Counted from the stretch's first letter, positions 41,935 to 51,503 are shown. The stretch: 59,556 nucleotides of DNA from SAR202 cluster bacterium bin22 (GCA_002238505.1 MPMM01000021.1:1-59556), one strand, 5' to 3'. The notes: generated by a model not told the origin, from the letters alone. Program-made: numbers and translations.

Positions 41935-44403
41935 TTACCACACGATGTGGTTCCAGCAGCGACCGTCGAGACAGGTAAGATTGCGGCTCCGGCCATTGAG
42001 GATCGCTTCCGTCGTTTCCCTAACCAGCACCAGGTAGGTCTCTCCCGTTACCAGGAAGTTAAGGGTGTTCTCTTCGCTGACCAGTGGATCGTAATAGGTC
42101 CAGGCCTTGGTGTCGTTGTTGAAGTGGAATGCCACCTCCAGACCATCTCCCAGTTCTTCCAGCCCTTCGGCTGCGGGCACAATGACTCCGGGGACGACAC
42201 CGGGAGCCGTTACCTCAAAGGGAGTGCTGGCCGTCACTCCCGCCACCGTAACCTCAACAGTCTGCAGCCCGGTGTCGAGGCCCGGTGCTGTTACTTCTAC
42301 CCTGAACTCGCCGCGACTATCGGTGATTGCGGAACCGCCGGGCGTAACGTCAATACTTCCGAACATTACCGATAACGCTGGCACGTGCTTCCGGAAGCCA
42401 AACCCGGACAGGGTGAATGTTGAACCGGGTGGGCCGGAGGCGGGACTGACCTGCACCACCGCCCCCGGAACCTCGTGTGGTGCCGAGGTAATGACGGTGA
42501 TGCCGTTGTCGTCATCAAATTCAGCCCGAACCCGGTTGGACGAAGGGGTGGGCGTATTGAGGGGAAGGCGCAACTCCTGGGTGAAAGCCCCGTTGGCATC
42601 GGGTTCGGCCGAGGTAAAGGCAGTGCCGCTGCCGAAGTCGTAGATGATGCGCACCGAAACGCTGGACCCGTAATCGTTGCGGCTGGGGAAGCCCGTGCCG
42701 GTTACCGTGACGATAGACCCTGGGCGACCCCAAATTGGAGTCACCTTCAACTCGCGGGGGGGAATGGTGACCTCTGCCGAACCGGTGCGGCCCCGACTGT
42801 CCCTCACTTCCAGGGTGCGCGTCCCCGGCGTCGTGGTAGCCTCGACTAATGGCAGGTTTACGTGCCCCGACCAGTTGCCGTTGCGGTCCACTTCAGCGCT
42901 GCCTTCGCCATTGTTTATGCGGGCGGGTTTGAGGACATGTCCTCCGATCTTTACCTGGTCTATAACCGTGTCGCGGGAACCGGTGAAGCCCAGCCCCGAA
43001 ATGGATATCCGCTGGTTGGGAAGTACCGTTTCAGGAAAGACCCGCAACAGGGCTTTGGGCTGGCTGATATCCACGATGACTTCACTGAAATAGATACAGT
43101 CCGCTTCGGCGCACTCTGTGTCATCCCTTTCCAGCTCCACCCGCAGGTACTGGCGACCGAGGCGGACGTCGTCTGGCACGGCAATGCTGAAGAAGAGCCT
43201 TCCCGAAGGACCAACCCTCAGACTGTCAATTTCCGCCGGTACGCCGCCAATGGTGACGGACGTAATATCCCCCTCAGGAAAGTCGATTATCTCCACCTGG
43301 ATGTTGCCGCCGGGGCCCTGCACGGTATCAGCCAGCACCCTGCCCACCAGTTCCAGGGCCTGGTCGGCCTTCAGTAGGTCACTCGTGCCCTTGCCAAGAA
43401 TGATGGTTGACCCGCCAAGGCCGTCCACCGCGTTGATGAAGTTGCAGTCCAGGTCGTCCATGGCCCCTTCCTTGGGGCATTTTCCAAAGGCTGCCGCGAA
43501 AGGTGGGGAGTGAACGGTGAAGCTGCAGTACCCGATGTCGTTGCCGGCTACCTCAATCCTGCACAGTTCGCTCTCGCTGCTGTCGCGCTGGCCGTCCACA
43601 TTGGCGTCACGCCAGACCGCCAGGGTATGGCCGTTCTTGAACCCCCGGCCAATGACGGTAATTTCCTGGCCCCGTCCAATTTCCTCGTGGCTTAACTGGA
43701 TTTCCCGGTCCACCAGCAGGCCAACGTCGGCATCTTCGTCGCCGCCGGAGGCCGCAACGAAGGCCTTCATTACGTCCTCTTCGGGGTGGCAAGCATCCAC
43801 CAGGTTGTCCTCCCCGTTTACACCTACCTTCCAGGAAAATGCGCCACCCTCGGTGGGGTTGGTTATGCCTGCTCCCTTCTGGAAGGTAACGGTAACCTTT
43901 GCCTGGGCGGGGATGTCCACCGCATCTTCTCCCCTTCTTATGGCTGGGCTGATGGCAAGAATGGTGGGGTGACGGGGGTCGTCCTGCTCGCTGAGGGAAA
44001 CATCGGCGGCTATGCCGTTGGCTCGACTCTCTTCATTACCGTTCTGGTCCTCTTCCATACAGTCTTGGTCTACCTCACAACTGTACTGGACCCTTACCAT
44101 CGGAGGAGCTATGGCCCGGGGCACCCGGATATCCTCGTGTAACTCCATTGTGATGACGTCGGAAAGGAAGGCGATTTCGGTGGTGGTAACAAAGGTTACG
44201 TCGTAACTGGTGCCGGTTGCGGGGCTGCGGGAGGTTGCTTTAACGGTTGCATTGCAGACTGGAAGCACTTCACTTTCCACGGCCCCATCCAGGGCCGCTA
44301 CCGGCTCAGGCCAGGCGGCAAGGGCAAAGATCGCAACGAGCAGAATAAGGAGCAGGCCGGCAAGGGACAGGGGCGTGCATGCGCCACGGAGGAACTTAAG
44401 CAT
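41935..44403 (-). CDS. Large exported protein with IPT/TIG-like domains
   Basis: 822 residues. Signal peptide at residues 1-37 (SLAGLLLILLVAIFALAAW, cleavage near PVAA). Several IPT/TIG-like Ig domains follow, each opening with a P..G..G..ITI.G.GF pattern: GRGQEITVIGRGF, LPNQRISISGLGF, GRPGSIVTVTGTGF, GPPGSTFTLSGFGF. The last about 70 residues repeat the domain of 39847-40479 (AFHFNNDTKAWTYYDPL..GETYLVLV..CLDGRCWNHIVW). Probably a cell-surface or S-layer-associated protein. No transmembrane anchor after the signal. Confidence 0.8.
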   Translation of the reverse strand: MLKFLRGACTPLSLAGLLLILLVAIFALAAWPEPVAALDGAVESEVLPVCNATVKATSRSPATGTSYDVTFVTTTEIAFLSDVITMELHEDIRVPRAIAPPMVRVQYSCEVDQDCMEEDQNGNEESRANGIAADVSLSEQDDPRHPTILAISPAIRRGEDAVDIPAQAKVTVTFQKGAGITNPTEGGAFSWKVGVNGEDNLVDACHPEEDVMKAFVAASGGDEDADVGLLVDREIQLSHEEIGRGQEITVIGRGFKNGHTLAVWRDANVDGQRDSSESELCRIEVAGNDIGYCSFTVHSPPFAAAFGKCPKEGAMDDLDCNFINAVDGLGGSTIILGKGTSDLLKADQALELVGRVLADTVQGPGGNIQVEIIDFPEGDITSVTIGGVPAEIDSLRVGPSGRLFFSIAVPDDVRLGRQYLRVELERDDTECAEADCIYFSEVIVDISQPKALLRVFPETVLPNQRISISGLGFTGSRDTVIDQVKIGGHVLKPARINNGEGSAEVDRNGNWSGHVNLPLVEATTTPGTRTLEVRDSRGRTGSAEVTIPPRELKVTPIWGRPGSIVTVTGTGFPSRNDYGSSVSVRIIYDFGSGTAFTSAEPDANGAFTQELRLPLNTPTPSSNRVRAEFDDDNGITVITSAPHEVPGAVVQVSPASGPPGSTFTLSGFGFRKHVPALSVMFGSIDVTPGGSAITDSRGEFRVEVTAPGLDTGLQTVEVTVAGVTASTPFEVTAPGVVPGVIVPAAEGLEELGDGLEVAFHFNNDTKAWTYYDPLVSEENTLNFLVTGETYLVLVRETTEAILNGRSRNLTCLDGRCWNHIVW

Positions 44404-44934
44404 TACTACACTGGCAGAAGAATTGGGGAATCGGGCCTTCAGGCTGAGAATAGTGGCCTTTGCGCAGCAATCAGTGTGCCTCGGTGCGGGAATTGGCGAG
44501 CAGGAATCGGCTTTCGACCTGCCGGCCGCATGTTACATCCCAAATGTGAACAAAATATGGAGATGAATGTGGCCTGAATAAATTATACACCGAAGACTAT
44601 CCGGGGAGACTGTTGCGTCAAGAGGGCCCGAACCAAAGAGAATCAGGAAGCTGCCTGAAGGGAGTTCCGCCAGTTGGAGGACAAGTCAGGTGGAGGCCTT
44701 CCACGCAGCATCTTTGCGTCCAACCCCGGCGCTTGCCGCTGGTCTCCTACCGGGCCCTGGTGGTTCAACAGCATTGCATTGATGGGTTGGGCTCAACCGT
44801 CTTTCCGGCGAAAGCCGGAATCCAGAGCCCCTCTTGAACCACGCTGTCGACCCTTCGCAACCTGCCTGGATTCCGGCTCAAGCCCGGAATGACGATACAG
44901 ATGTAGCAGTTATCATTTCAAATCTGTCGGCCTG
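44404..44934. other. Intergenic region with R2 repeats
   Basis: No gene. R2 units at 44798-44825 and 44866-44894 in opposite orientation. GTGGTTCAA (44760-44768) and TTGAACCAC (44834-44842) form a 9-bp inverted repeat around the first. Confidence 0.6.
44760..44894. repeat. Pair of R2 repeats, one with inverted flanks
   Basis: CGTCTTTCCGGCGAAAGCCG..AATCCAG and CTGGATTCCGGCTCAAGCCC..AATGACG, plus the GTGGTTCAA/TTGAACCAC flanks of the first. Confidence 0.6.
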
Positions 44935-45690
44935 CTAGTCCGCCGGGGCCGCTGCCGGAGTCGCCCCCGCGCCGCCGGCCCGCTCCCGGGGTTCCGCTTC
45001 ATAGACTTCCGGTTCTTCGGCCTCTTCAGGAGCGGGTTCGGACACTTCCGCCGACTCCCGTCGTTCCAGGATGCGGCGGCGCCCCGTAATCAGGAGCATC
45101 AGATACCCCATCACAATGCGGAGCACAAATTCCAGGCCCACCAGTAATGCGAAGGAATAGAAGATCGTCTCCCTGTGGGAGTTGGCATCCCGAATCACCT
45201 CCAGCGAATCCAGCGTGGTGAAAAAAGACGCGTCTATGATGAAAATGCCCAGGACTGCAAAGGGCAGTATCTTGGAAAGGTCCCTGGACAAATCCTCGTG
45301 GTAGTAGGCGGTCACCCGTATGGCGCAGACGGTGGCCAGGGCAATCAACATCACGTCGGCAAAGGACCTGTCCTTGGACAAGAAGGCCAGAATCAGGGTA
45401 AGGACCGTCAGCCAGAAGAAGGCGAAGAAGGGGAATATAACGATGTACTTCAGGACATAGCTGAAAAAGTGAAGCAGGCCGCGCACTGCCCGGAACCTGG
45501 ACTCCTCACTCCGGGACAGGTTGAAGGCGAACATGTCCCGCGCTGCCAGAAACCGGTAGAAATGGAAGATGAAGATGCCATAGAGGCAGATGCCTATTAT
45601 GTACACGCCCACGTTCAAGACGTGGCTCAGGGCATCATCCAGGCTGAGACCGTTGGGGAAGATGAGATTTAAATAGGAATCGAAGTTCAT
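44935..45690 (-). CDS. Hypothetical multi-spanning membrane protein
   Basis: 251 residues with about six predicted spans (VYIIGICLYGIFIFHFY, YIVIFPFFAFFWLTVLTLILAF, FADVMLIALATVCAI, ILPFAVLGIFIIDASFF, IFYSFALLVGLEFVLRIVMGYLMLLI). The C-terminal about 45 residues are Glu/Ala/Pro-rich and cytoplasmic. No family recognised. The frame is open to 45741; ATG 45690 starts MNFDSYLNLIF behind GGTGG. Confidence 0.68.
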   Translation of the reverse strand: MNFDSYLNLIFPNGLSLDDALSHVLNVGVYIIGICLYGIFIFHFYRFLAARDMFAFNLSRSEESRFRAVRGLLHFFSYVLKYIVIFPFFAFFWLTVLTLILAFLSKDRSFADVMLIALATVCAIRVTAYYHEDLSRDLSKILPFAVLGIFIIDASFFTTLDSLEVIRDANSHRETIFYSFALLVGLEFVLRIVMGYLMLLITGRRRILERRESAEVSEPAPEEAEEPEVYEAEPRERAGGAGATPAAAPAD

Positions 45691-45976
45691 GACGCCACCA
45701 CACACCCGAAAGGCTTCTACATTCCGATAACAGGATCGCAACTACCTGGCTTGCATTACAATGTTATGTTTACCAGGCTTCCCAGTCAATACGGATTTGG
45801 CCCGCCGGTGGGCCGGTGGCGGTCAGCCCTGGCAGGCGTGCGGGCAACGGACGGCGTTCAGAGACGACTCCTGAGAGGGCATCGCCCCATCCCGACCTTG
45901 CTCCTTGTCAGAAATAGGGACCTCGAAATGGCTTCCAGTGAAGCAACCGGTTGGAAATGATGGATTGGGGATTTAC

Positions 45977-46072
45977 CGTCGTTCCGGCGCAGGCCGGAAT
46001 CCAGGCAGGGTCATTCGATTATTTTGGTAGAGTCTCTTCCACCGTTCGCCCTGAGCCCGTCGAAGGGCCGCC
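45977..46072. repeat. R2 then R1 repeat
   Basis: CGTCGTTCCGGCGCAGGCCG..AATCCAGG, then ACCGTTCGCCCTGAGCCCGT..CGAAGGGCC. Confidence 0.65.
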
Positions 46073-46129
46073 CGGAATAGTTCTCCAAGTTCACCACGAA
46101 CGGACTTGAGGACTTGCCACCGACAATCG

Positions 46130-46155
46130 AAAGACCCTGGATTCCCAGGGTCTTT
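46130..46155. terminator. Hairpin using the MITE terminal sequence
   Basis: AAAGACCCTGG pairs with CCAGGGTCTTT around ATTC, followed by TTCTGT on the plus strand. With the preceding ATCG the left arm is the same 15-mer (ATCGAAAGACCCTGG) as the right end of the MITE at 20684-20863. It could terminate the histidine-kinase operon on the minus strand. Confidence 0.5.
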
Positions 46156-46188
46156 TCTGTGTTATGGGGTTGAACTGTGGCAACCTCT

Positions 46189-46217
46189 CTGGATCCCGGC
46201 CCAAGTCCGAAATGACG
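46189..46217. repeat. R2 repeat, reverse orientation
   Basis: CTGGATCCCGGCCCAAGTCC..AAATGACG. Confidence 0.6.
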
Positions 46218-46257
46218 TTACATCGTTGCCACTCGTCAATACATTGCTGTTGAACTA

Positions 46258-48639
46258 CTAAGAGCCTACCGTGGTTTCCTGCTCCGTTTCCTCTTGTAAT
46301 TCTTGTACTTCGCCCCCTTCTTCCCCATCCTCGTCAACGCTTATTACCGGTCGCACCATAGGAAGTTCAACTACCATCTCGGTGAATTCGTCCGGCTCCG
46401 AATTAACAGTGATGAAGCCGCCATGCTCGCGCACTATGTCGCTGGAAATGGCCAGGCCAAGACCCGTACCCTGGTCCGTGGGCTTGGTGGTAAAGAAGGG
46501 GTTGAAAATCTTGTCGATGACGTCCTGGGGCATGCCGCTGCCGTTGTCCCTGATGGATATTTCCATCTTGTCGTCGTGGCGGCGGGTTGACAGGAGCAGC
46601 GCTGGGAAATAACTCTCGCCCTTTTCAGTCATGATCTTCCGCTTCTCGTTGGTGGCGTAGCAAGAGTTGCTCACCATGTTCAGGAACACCCGCCCCAGGT
46701 CCTGTGGTATTACTTCCAGTTCCCCCATTTCCGGGTCCAGGTCATACTGCAAGTCCAGCTGGAAGTCGGAGTCGGTGGCCCGGGCGCTGTGGAAAGCCAG
46801 CCTGGAATGCTCGTCCACCAGTCTGTTAATGTCCACCATCTGGAATTCGCCGGCTCCCCGGCTCATCATCAGCATGTCATGGACAATGCGATTGGCCCGG
46901 TCGCCGTGGTTCTGAATACGGTCCATATTGTCGTTCAGGTCGTCGGAAATCTCCTGGATTAACCCCTTTTGCTCCTCACTGAGGCTTTCTCCGGCATCCT
47001 CCAGGACCTCTTGAAGTTCTGTCAGAAGCTCCACCGAAGACTCGGAGAAATTCTTGACGAAGTTCAGGGGGTTCCTGATTTCGTGGGCCACACCGGCGGT
47101 CAGTTCACCCAGGCTGGCCAGCTTTTGCTGGGTAACTATCTGGTCCTGGGCCCGGCGCAGTTCCTCGAAGGCTGCCTGCAGTTCATCGTTCTTTTCCTGT
47201 AGGTCGCTGGCCAAAAGCTCTACCAGGTTAAGCCGCTGCACTTCCAGAGCGTGAAGGCGGAATACCTCCACGGCTGCGGCCATATCCGCCACCTCATCAT
47301 GTCCGCCCACATCCACCTGCGCCTGAAGGTCGCCGGCGGCCATCCTTCTCATCCACGCCGATAGCATTCCGATGCGCCGCAGCAGCACCTGGCCAACCAG
47401 CAGCCAGGCTACCAGGACGGCAACCACGACGCTGGTCAAGCTGATCACCAGCAGGAAGGTGCGACCGGTCAGTATGGCCTGGAGCGAAGCTTCCGTAGCG
47501 TCGCTGGCAGTGGCCCGAGCGGTGGTTACCAGTTCATCAACCTCATCTACCAGGTCCACCGCAGATTCCTGGTTGCTCTCGAGAAGCTCCGTCTGCCGCT
47601 TGGCCAGACGCAATTCTTCGGCCAGAAGGTGAAAACCAGTCCCCTCCGAAACGCCCAGGTTCTCCAGTTTTTCAAATATGGGCACCAGCTCATCGTAAGT
47701 TTCCGTTCCTTCAAGGGAAGCTAGGTTAAACCCAATCCGATTCATGGCCGCCTCAAATCGCTCCCTCAATGGTTCGAGAGATGCCGCTTCAGTTACGGCG
47801 AAGGCGCTGGCCATCAGTTCTGTAGCAATATTGCCGTCAACCTGCAATTCTGACAGAAGGCGGTACTTGTCAATTTCCCCGGGTGAGGAGTGAATGAACG
47901 CAGGATCCGGGGGTGCGTCAATCTCGCGATAGCCGGTTACAACATAAAAGAGCTGGTCGTCCAGGGCTTCCGTCATGTTGACTTCGAGGCTTCTCCTGAC
48001 ATCTGCCAGCTCCTCCCGGAGACTGGCCCGCTTCTCAGCCTGAACTATCAGCTCGGTGCGCTGGTTTCTGAGGGTTTTGATGTTGCTTGTCAGAACATTT
48101 GCGCCATCCCTGATTTCCTGGAAACTGAACTCTTCCAGGTGCGGGTCCAGCGCCGGGGCCGTTCTTTCCAGTTCGGCCAGTTCCACCTCCAGGGCGTTGC
48201 TGGCCCCAGCTATCACGTAGGCAAAAGTCTGGTCCAGTTCAGTTACGGTCTGTGCAGTAACGATCCTGGGCGCGGCGGTAACCAGGCTGCTGCTGTACTG
48301 GGCCACCTCGAAGGCGGCCACCATTTCCGGTATGCTCTCGTCATTCACATGCCGCTGGGCATTGGCTACGCGGTCAAAAGAGAACCAGCCCACAATAGTG
48401 GCCATCAGGGTAAGGGCCACAATAACTGCAAAGGCTGCGTAAAGCTGGGTGGAAATATTCCGGCGGCTCTGCAGCAGACGGGGACCCAGGCCGGCGACAA
48501 AATCCCTGGCCGAGTCCAGGTTCTCACCGTTCAGAGGATTCCAGGAGCGGCGCCTCACCGGGTCCGCGATACCTGTCTCCACTGGTTCGGGCTGGCTCGG
48601 GGGTGCGGTTTCCGGGGCTGAATTCGATTCATCCATCAT
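46258..48639 (-). CDS. Sensor histidine kinase with large external domain
   Basis: 793 residues. Charged cytoplasmic N-terminus 1-62; TM1 about 65-88; external helical region about 89-394, rich in Glu/Leu, as in helical-bundle sensors; TM2 about 395-418; HAMP about 418-470; coiled coil; HisKA with GELTAGVAHEIRNPLNFVKNF (His519); HATPase with NMVSNSCYATNEK, IRDNGSGMPQDV and TTKPTDQGTGLGLAIS. The layout resembles TorS-type kinases that sense through a periplasmic binding protein. Its start overlaps the stop of the binding-lipoprotein gene (ATGA), strongly suggesting joint function. Confidence 0.92.
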   Translation of the reverse strand: MMDESNSAPETAPPSQPEPVETGIADPVRRRSWNPLNGENLDSARDFVAGLGPRLLQSRRNISTQLYAAFAVIVALTLMATIVGWFSFDRVANAQRHVNDESIPEMVAAFEVAQYSSSLVTAAPRIVTAQTVTELDQTFAYVIAGASNALEVELAELERTAPALDPHLEEFSFQEIRDGANVLTSNIKTLRNQRTELIVQAEKRASLREELADVRRSLEVNMTEALDDQLFYVVTGYREIDAPPDPAFIHSSPGEIDKYRLLSELQVDGNIATELMASAFAVTEAASLEPLRERFEAAMNRIGFNLASLEGTETYDELVPIFEKLENLGVSEGTGFHLLAEELRLAKRQTELLESNQESAVDLVDEVDELVTTARATASDATEASLQAILTGRTFLLVISLTSVVVAVLVAWLLVGQVLLRRIGMLSAWMRRMAAGDLQAQVDVGGHDEVADMAAAVEVFRLHALEVQRLNLVELLASDLQEKNDELQAAFEELRRAQDQIVTQQKLASLGELTAGVAHEIRNPLNFVKNFSESSVELLTELQEVLEDAGESLSEEQKGLIQEISDDLNDNMDRIQNHGDRANRIVHDMLMMSRGAGEFQMVDINRLVDEHSRLAFHSARATDSDFQLDLQYDLDPEMGELEVIPQDLGRVFLNMVSNSCYATNEKRKIMTEKGESYFPALLLSTRRHDDKMEISIRDNGSGMPQDVIDKIFNPFFTTKPTDQGTGLGLAISSDIVREHGGFITVNSEPDEFTEMVVELPMVRPVISVDEDGEEGGEVQELQEETEQETTVGS

Positions 48640-49895
48640 GGGAAGACTTCTCGCATATTTTCAATTGCCCGGTAACTGCCATCGGGCCCGATAACTGTGA
48701 GAAAGACCTGGTCAGACCCTTGATTATCTGCAAATCCGAATTCCAGCCCAAACCCGTCCAGCTCCATCGACTCAAAGTCGGAGATGGAATCCAGGAAACA
48801 TTCTCGGGTAACGTCGCGACCACAAACCCGCAACCCCTCAATTGCCAGGCGGCCCGCCAGGTAACCTTCCAGGGAAACCCAGCCGGGACTGGCCCCGGAA
48901 TCGTAGGCCTCCAGGGCGTTGAGGTAAGAGTCCACAATAGGGATGGAGTCATCTGTGGGGAAGGGGACCACCTGGGTTACAAATACGTTCTCCCCGTCCC
49001 GGTCCAAAAACTTGGCCAGGGCGTTGCTTCCCACGAAGGAAATGGTAATGAAAACCACATCCTCCATTCCGGCTCGCTTGGCCCAGGAAATAAAGGTGGC
49101 AACGGGCTGGTAGGCCCCCACCATTATCACGGCTTCCGGTTCGTCGTCCCTGATTTTCAGTATGGCCGACTTCACCGCCAGGGTATTCCGGGGATAAAAG
49201 CCCACCGACACGGGCTCCATATCCCGGCGACTCAGGGCCCGCGTCGCCCCATTCAAGCCCGCCAGGCCAAAGGAGTCATCCTGGTAAAGGACAGCAATGC
49301 GCTCGATGCCCAGGTCCTCGGTAAGGCGAGCCACCATCTCCTCCGTTTCCTGGAAGTAGGAGGCCCGCAGGTTTACCACATTGCTATACCTGGTTTCCCG
49401 CAGGAAGGCGGCGCCGGTGAAAGGCGCCACATAGGGCACGTCGGCATCCAAAGCAACCGGTACGGCAGAACGCGAGGTGGGAGTGCCCACTGCCCCGATC
49501 AACGCGAAGACCTGGTTGTCTTCAATCAGCTCAAAGGTGTTGGCGATGGCGGCTTCCGGCTCGTAGGCATCGTCCAGGGCCACCAGGTCCAGGTCCCTGC
49601 CGTTAACCCCTCCGGCTTCGTTGGCCTCCTGAAAGGCCGCCAGAATACCCAGCTGCATGTTGGTGCCCAGTTCCCAGGCGGGGCCACTGAACGCGGCAGA
49701 CTGGCCAAAGGTTATTTTGCCGTCGGTGACGCCGGGGTTTCTGACTGCCGCGACAGTCTCTACAGGGTCCGGGGTAGAGGAGGCTTCTTCAGAAGGTAGT
49801 TCGTCGAGGTTGTTACCGCACGCCGTTAGGGCCGGTCCCAGCAGGAGGACGATGGCCAGGATAGCAAGCAAAAATGGAGCCGAGATAGCTTTCAT
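48636..49895 (-). CDS. Branched-chain-amino-acid-type binding lipoprotein
   Basis: 419 residues. Signal peptide with lipobox LTAC, Cys26, so a membrane-tethered lipoprotein. Receptor-family ligand-binding fold (LivJ/Peripla_BP_6): DGKITFGQSAAFSGPAWELG, AFQEANEAGGVNGRDLDLVALDD, FALIGAVGTPTSRSAVPVA, YVAPFTGAAFLR, IAVLYQDDSFGLAG. No permease or ATPase gene is nearby. Being coupled to a histidine kinase gene, it more likely senses than imports. Ligand unknown; amides, urea or amino acids are typical of the family. Confidence 0.9.
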   Translation of the reverse strand: MKAISAPFLLAILAIVLLLGPALTACGNNLDELPSEEASSTPDPVETVAAVRNPGVTDGKITFGQSAAFSGPAWELGTNMQLGILAAFQEANEAGGVNGRDLDLVALDDAYEPEAAIANTFELIEDNQVFALIGAVGTPTSRSAVPVALDADVPYVAPFTGAAFLRETRYSNVVNLRASYFQETEEMVARLTEDLGIERIAVLYQDDSFGLAGLNGATRALSRRDMEPVSVGFYPRNTLAVKSAILKIRDDEPEAVIMVGAYQPVATFISWAKRAGMEDVVFITISFVGSNALAKFLDRDGENVFVTQVVPFPTDDSIPIVDSYLNALEAYDSGASPGWVSLEGYLAGRLAIEGLRVCGRDVTRECFLDSISDFESMELDGFGLEFGFADNQGSDQVFLTVIGPDGSYRAIENMREVFP

Positions 49896-49920
49896 AGACC
49901 GCTCGACAAGCCCGGAGAAG

Positions 49921-50340
49921 TCATTCGGACTTGCGAATCACCATCGTGGAATAGTTTCTTGAATCTTCTCGCCGATACTGAAAATCCTCGGTCATCTCCA
50001 TAACGAAATGAATTCCCAGTCCGCCGACAGGTCGATCACTGATGGCGCCGTCAGTCACGGCGGGGCGGCTATCCTCCAGGGGGTTAAAGGGACGACCATC
50101 GTCCACAAATTCAATGGTAATGGCATCCGGGCCAGTAGTTACCGAAATATCAAAGGTATGGAGTCCTTCGTCGTAGCCGTAATTCATGATATTTAGCCCG
50201 AATTCTTCCAAAACCAGGTTGATCTTGAAGACCAGGGCAGGTGACCAGTCCTCTGCCTCTGCCAGTTGTTCCACCGAATCAAAAATACGCTGCAGTTCTT
50301 CCGGCCTGGTTTCCACCCTGAGATCTATCTTGCTGGCCAT
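49921..50340 (-). CDS. RsbW/SpoIIAB-like anti-sigma serine kinase
   Basis: 139 residues of the HATPase_c_2 type. N-box VLEEFGLNIMNYGYDEG; G1 region TIEFVDDGRPFNP; VGGLGIHFVMEMTEDFQYRR for the glycine loop. It would phosphorylate a STAS antagonist and bind a sigma factor or other target. ATG 50340 overlaps the stop of the phosphatase gene (TAATG). No sigma factor gene is in the operon. Confidence 0.9.
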   Translation of the reverse strand: MASKIDLRVETRPEELQRIFDSVEQLAEAEDWSPALVFKINLVLEEFGLNIMNYGYDEGLHTFDISVTTGPDAITIEFVDDGRPFNPLEDSRPAVTDGAISDRPVGGLGIHFVMEMTEDFQYRREDSRNYSTMVIRKSE

Positions 50341-51503
50341 TACGTCGCCCCCCCTCGGCAAAGGGTAAGGCAGGTTATATCGTCCGACTGAGGCGTATCG
50401 CCGGCAAAAGCGCGGACAGCGGCAAACATGGCCTCATTTATATCCATCGGATTCTGCGACGGAGTGTTAGCTAACACCTCGGCCATGCGCTCCAACCCAA
50501 ACTCTTCCCCTTCCCTGTTCATAGCCTCGGACACGCCATCGGAATAGAAGAATGCGGCGTCGCCTGGCAGCATTTCAAAGTCGTCCTGGGAGTACTCCAG
50601 GTCTTCCATTACGCCGATGGCAATGCCGCCGGTAAATGGAAGGGCTATTACGGTTCCATCTGCCCGCCTGACGTAAGGCGTGGTGTGGCCGCCGTTGGCG
50701 TAAGTAAGCTTCCCGGACTTGGTGTCATAAATGGCGTAAAGAAGGGTAACGAACATCATTGCCTCGTTCCCTTCACAAAGGATGTCGTTGACTTCCTTAA
50801 GAACGTCGCCCGGTTCGTAGGTGCCTATGGCAGACCCCTTCAGCAGGGTCCTGCTGGACATCATAAACAGGGCCGCCGGAACACCCTTGTCGGACACATC
50901 GGCAATGGCTACACCAATGCGCTCATTGTCCAGGTTGATTACATCGTAAAAGTCGCCGCCTACTTCCCTGGCCGGTTCCATGCTGGCGAATACCGCATAG
51001 TCGCCTCCGCGGGGGAACTCGGTGGGCAGGATGGACTGCTGGATTTTGGCGGCAACGTTGAGTTCGTTTTCCAGGCTTACCAGCCGGTCACGGGAAGAAA
51101 GGGCCTCCCGCCATTCCACCAGGTGCGCCAGGGTGCGGTCTATGGTCAACTGGAGGTCATCGAAGTCAAGAGGCTTGGTTACGAAGTCAAAGGCGCCGCG
51201 ATTCATCGCGGTGCGGATGTTCTTCATATCACCGTAAGCCGAAATAATGATGGACCTTACATTGGGGTCCACCTTGGGAATCTGTTCCAGGAGGGTGAGC
51301 CCGTCCATCTGCGGCATATTGATGTCCGAAATCACCATATCTATGTCTTCTTCCTGGCGCAGCACCTCCAGAGCTTCCACGCCGTTATGGGCAAAGACAA
51401 AGCTGTACTGACCGGCCCGGATGCGTCTCCGCATCCGCTGGAGCACCAGCGGCTCCAGGTCCGGTTCGTCATCCACCACTAGAATTTTGAATGCCTCTGG
51501 CAT
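50340..51503 (-). CDS. Response regulator with PP2C (RsbU/SpoIIE) phosphatase output
   Basis: 387 residues. Receiver domain: ILVVDDEPDL (acidic pair), MVISDINMPQMDG (phospho-Asp 60), IIISAYGD, FVTKPLD (Lys). A coiled linker, LENELNVAAKIQQSILP, is typical of RsbU-type enzymes. PP2C domain: GGDFYDVINL, VAIADVSDKGVPAALFM, FYSDGVSEAMN, DDITCLTL, with the metal-binding Asp residues present. It probably dephosphorylates the STAS protein when phosphorylated by the kinase. ATG 51503 follows GGGGAGAG; GTG 51521 is an alternative. Confidence 0.92.
   Translation of the reverse strand: MPEAFKILVVDDEPDLEPLVLQRMRRRIRAGQYSFVFAHNGVEALEVLRQEEDIDMVISDINMPQMDGLTLLEQIPKVDPNVRSIIISAYGDMKNIRTAMNRGAFDFVTKPLDFDDLQLTIDRTLAHLVEWREALSSRDRLVSLENELNVAAKIQQSILPTEFPRGGDYAVFASMEPAREVGGDFYDVINLDNERIGVAIADVSDKGVPAALFMMSSRTLLKGSAIGTYEPGDVLKEVNDILCEGNEAMMFVTLLYAIYDTKSGKLTYANGGHTTPYVRRADGTVIALPFTGGIAIGVMEDLEYSQDDFEMLPGDAAFFYSDGVSEAMNREGEEFGLERMAEVLANTPSQNPMDINEAMFAAVRAFAGDTPQSDDITCLTLCRGGAT

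Larger units (their letters stand above)
45691..46257. other. Intergenic region with repeats
   Basis: No convincing gene. R2 at 45977-46005 and 46189-46217, R1 at 46041-46072, a hairpin at 46130-46155. Confidence 0.6.

Noticed and set aside
45751-45960. 69-residue open frame
   Set aside because: Lies in a repeat-rich intergenic region, no ribosome binding site, no family resemblance.
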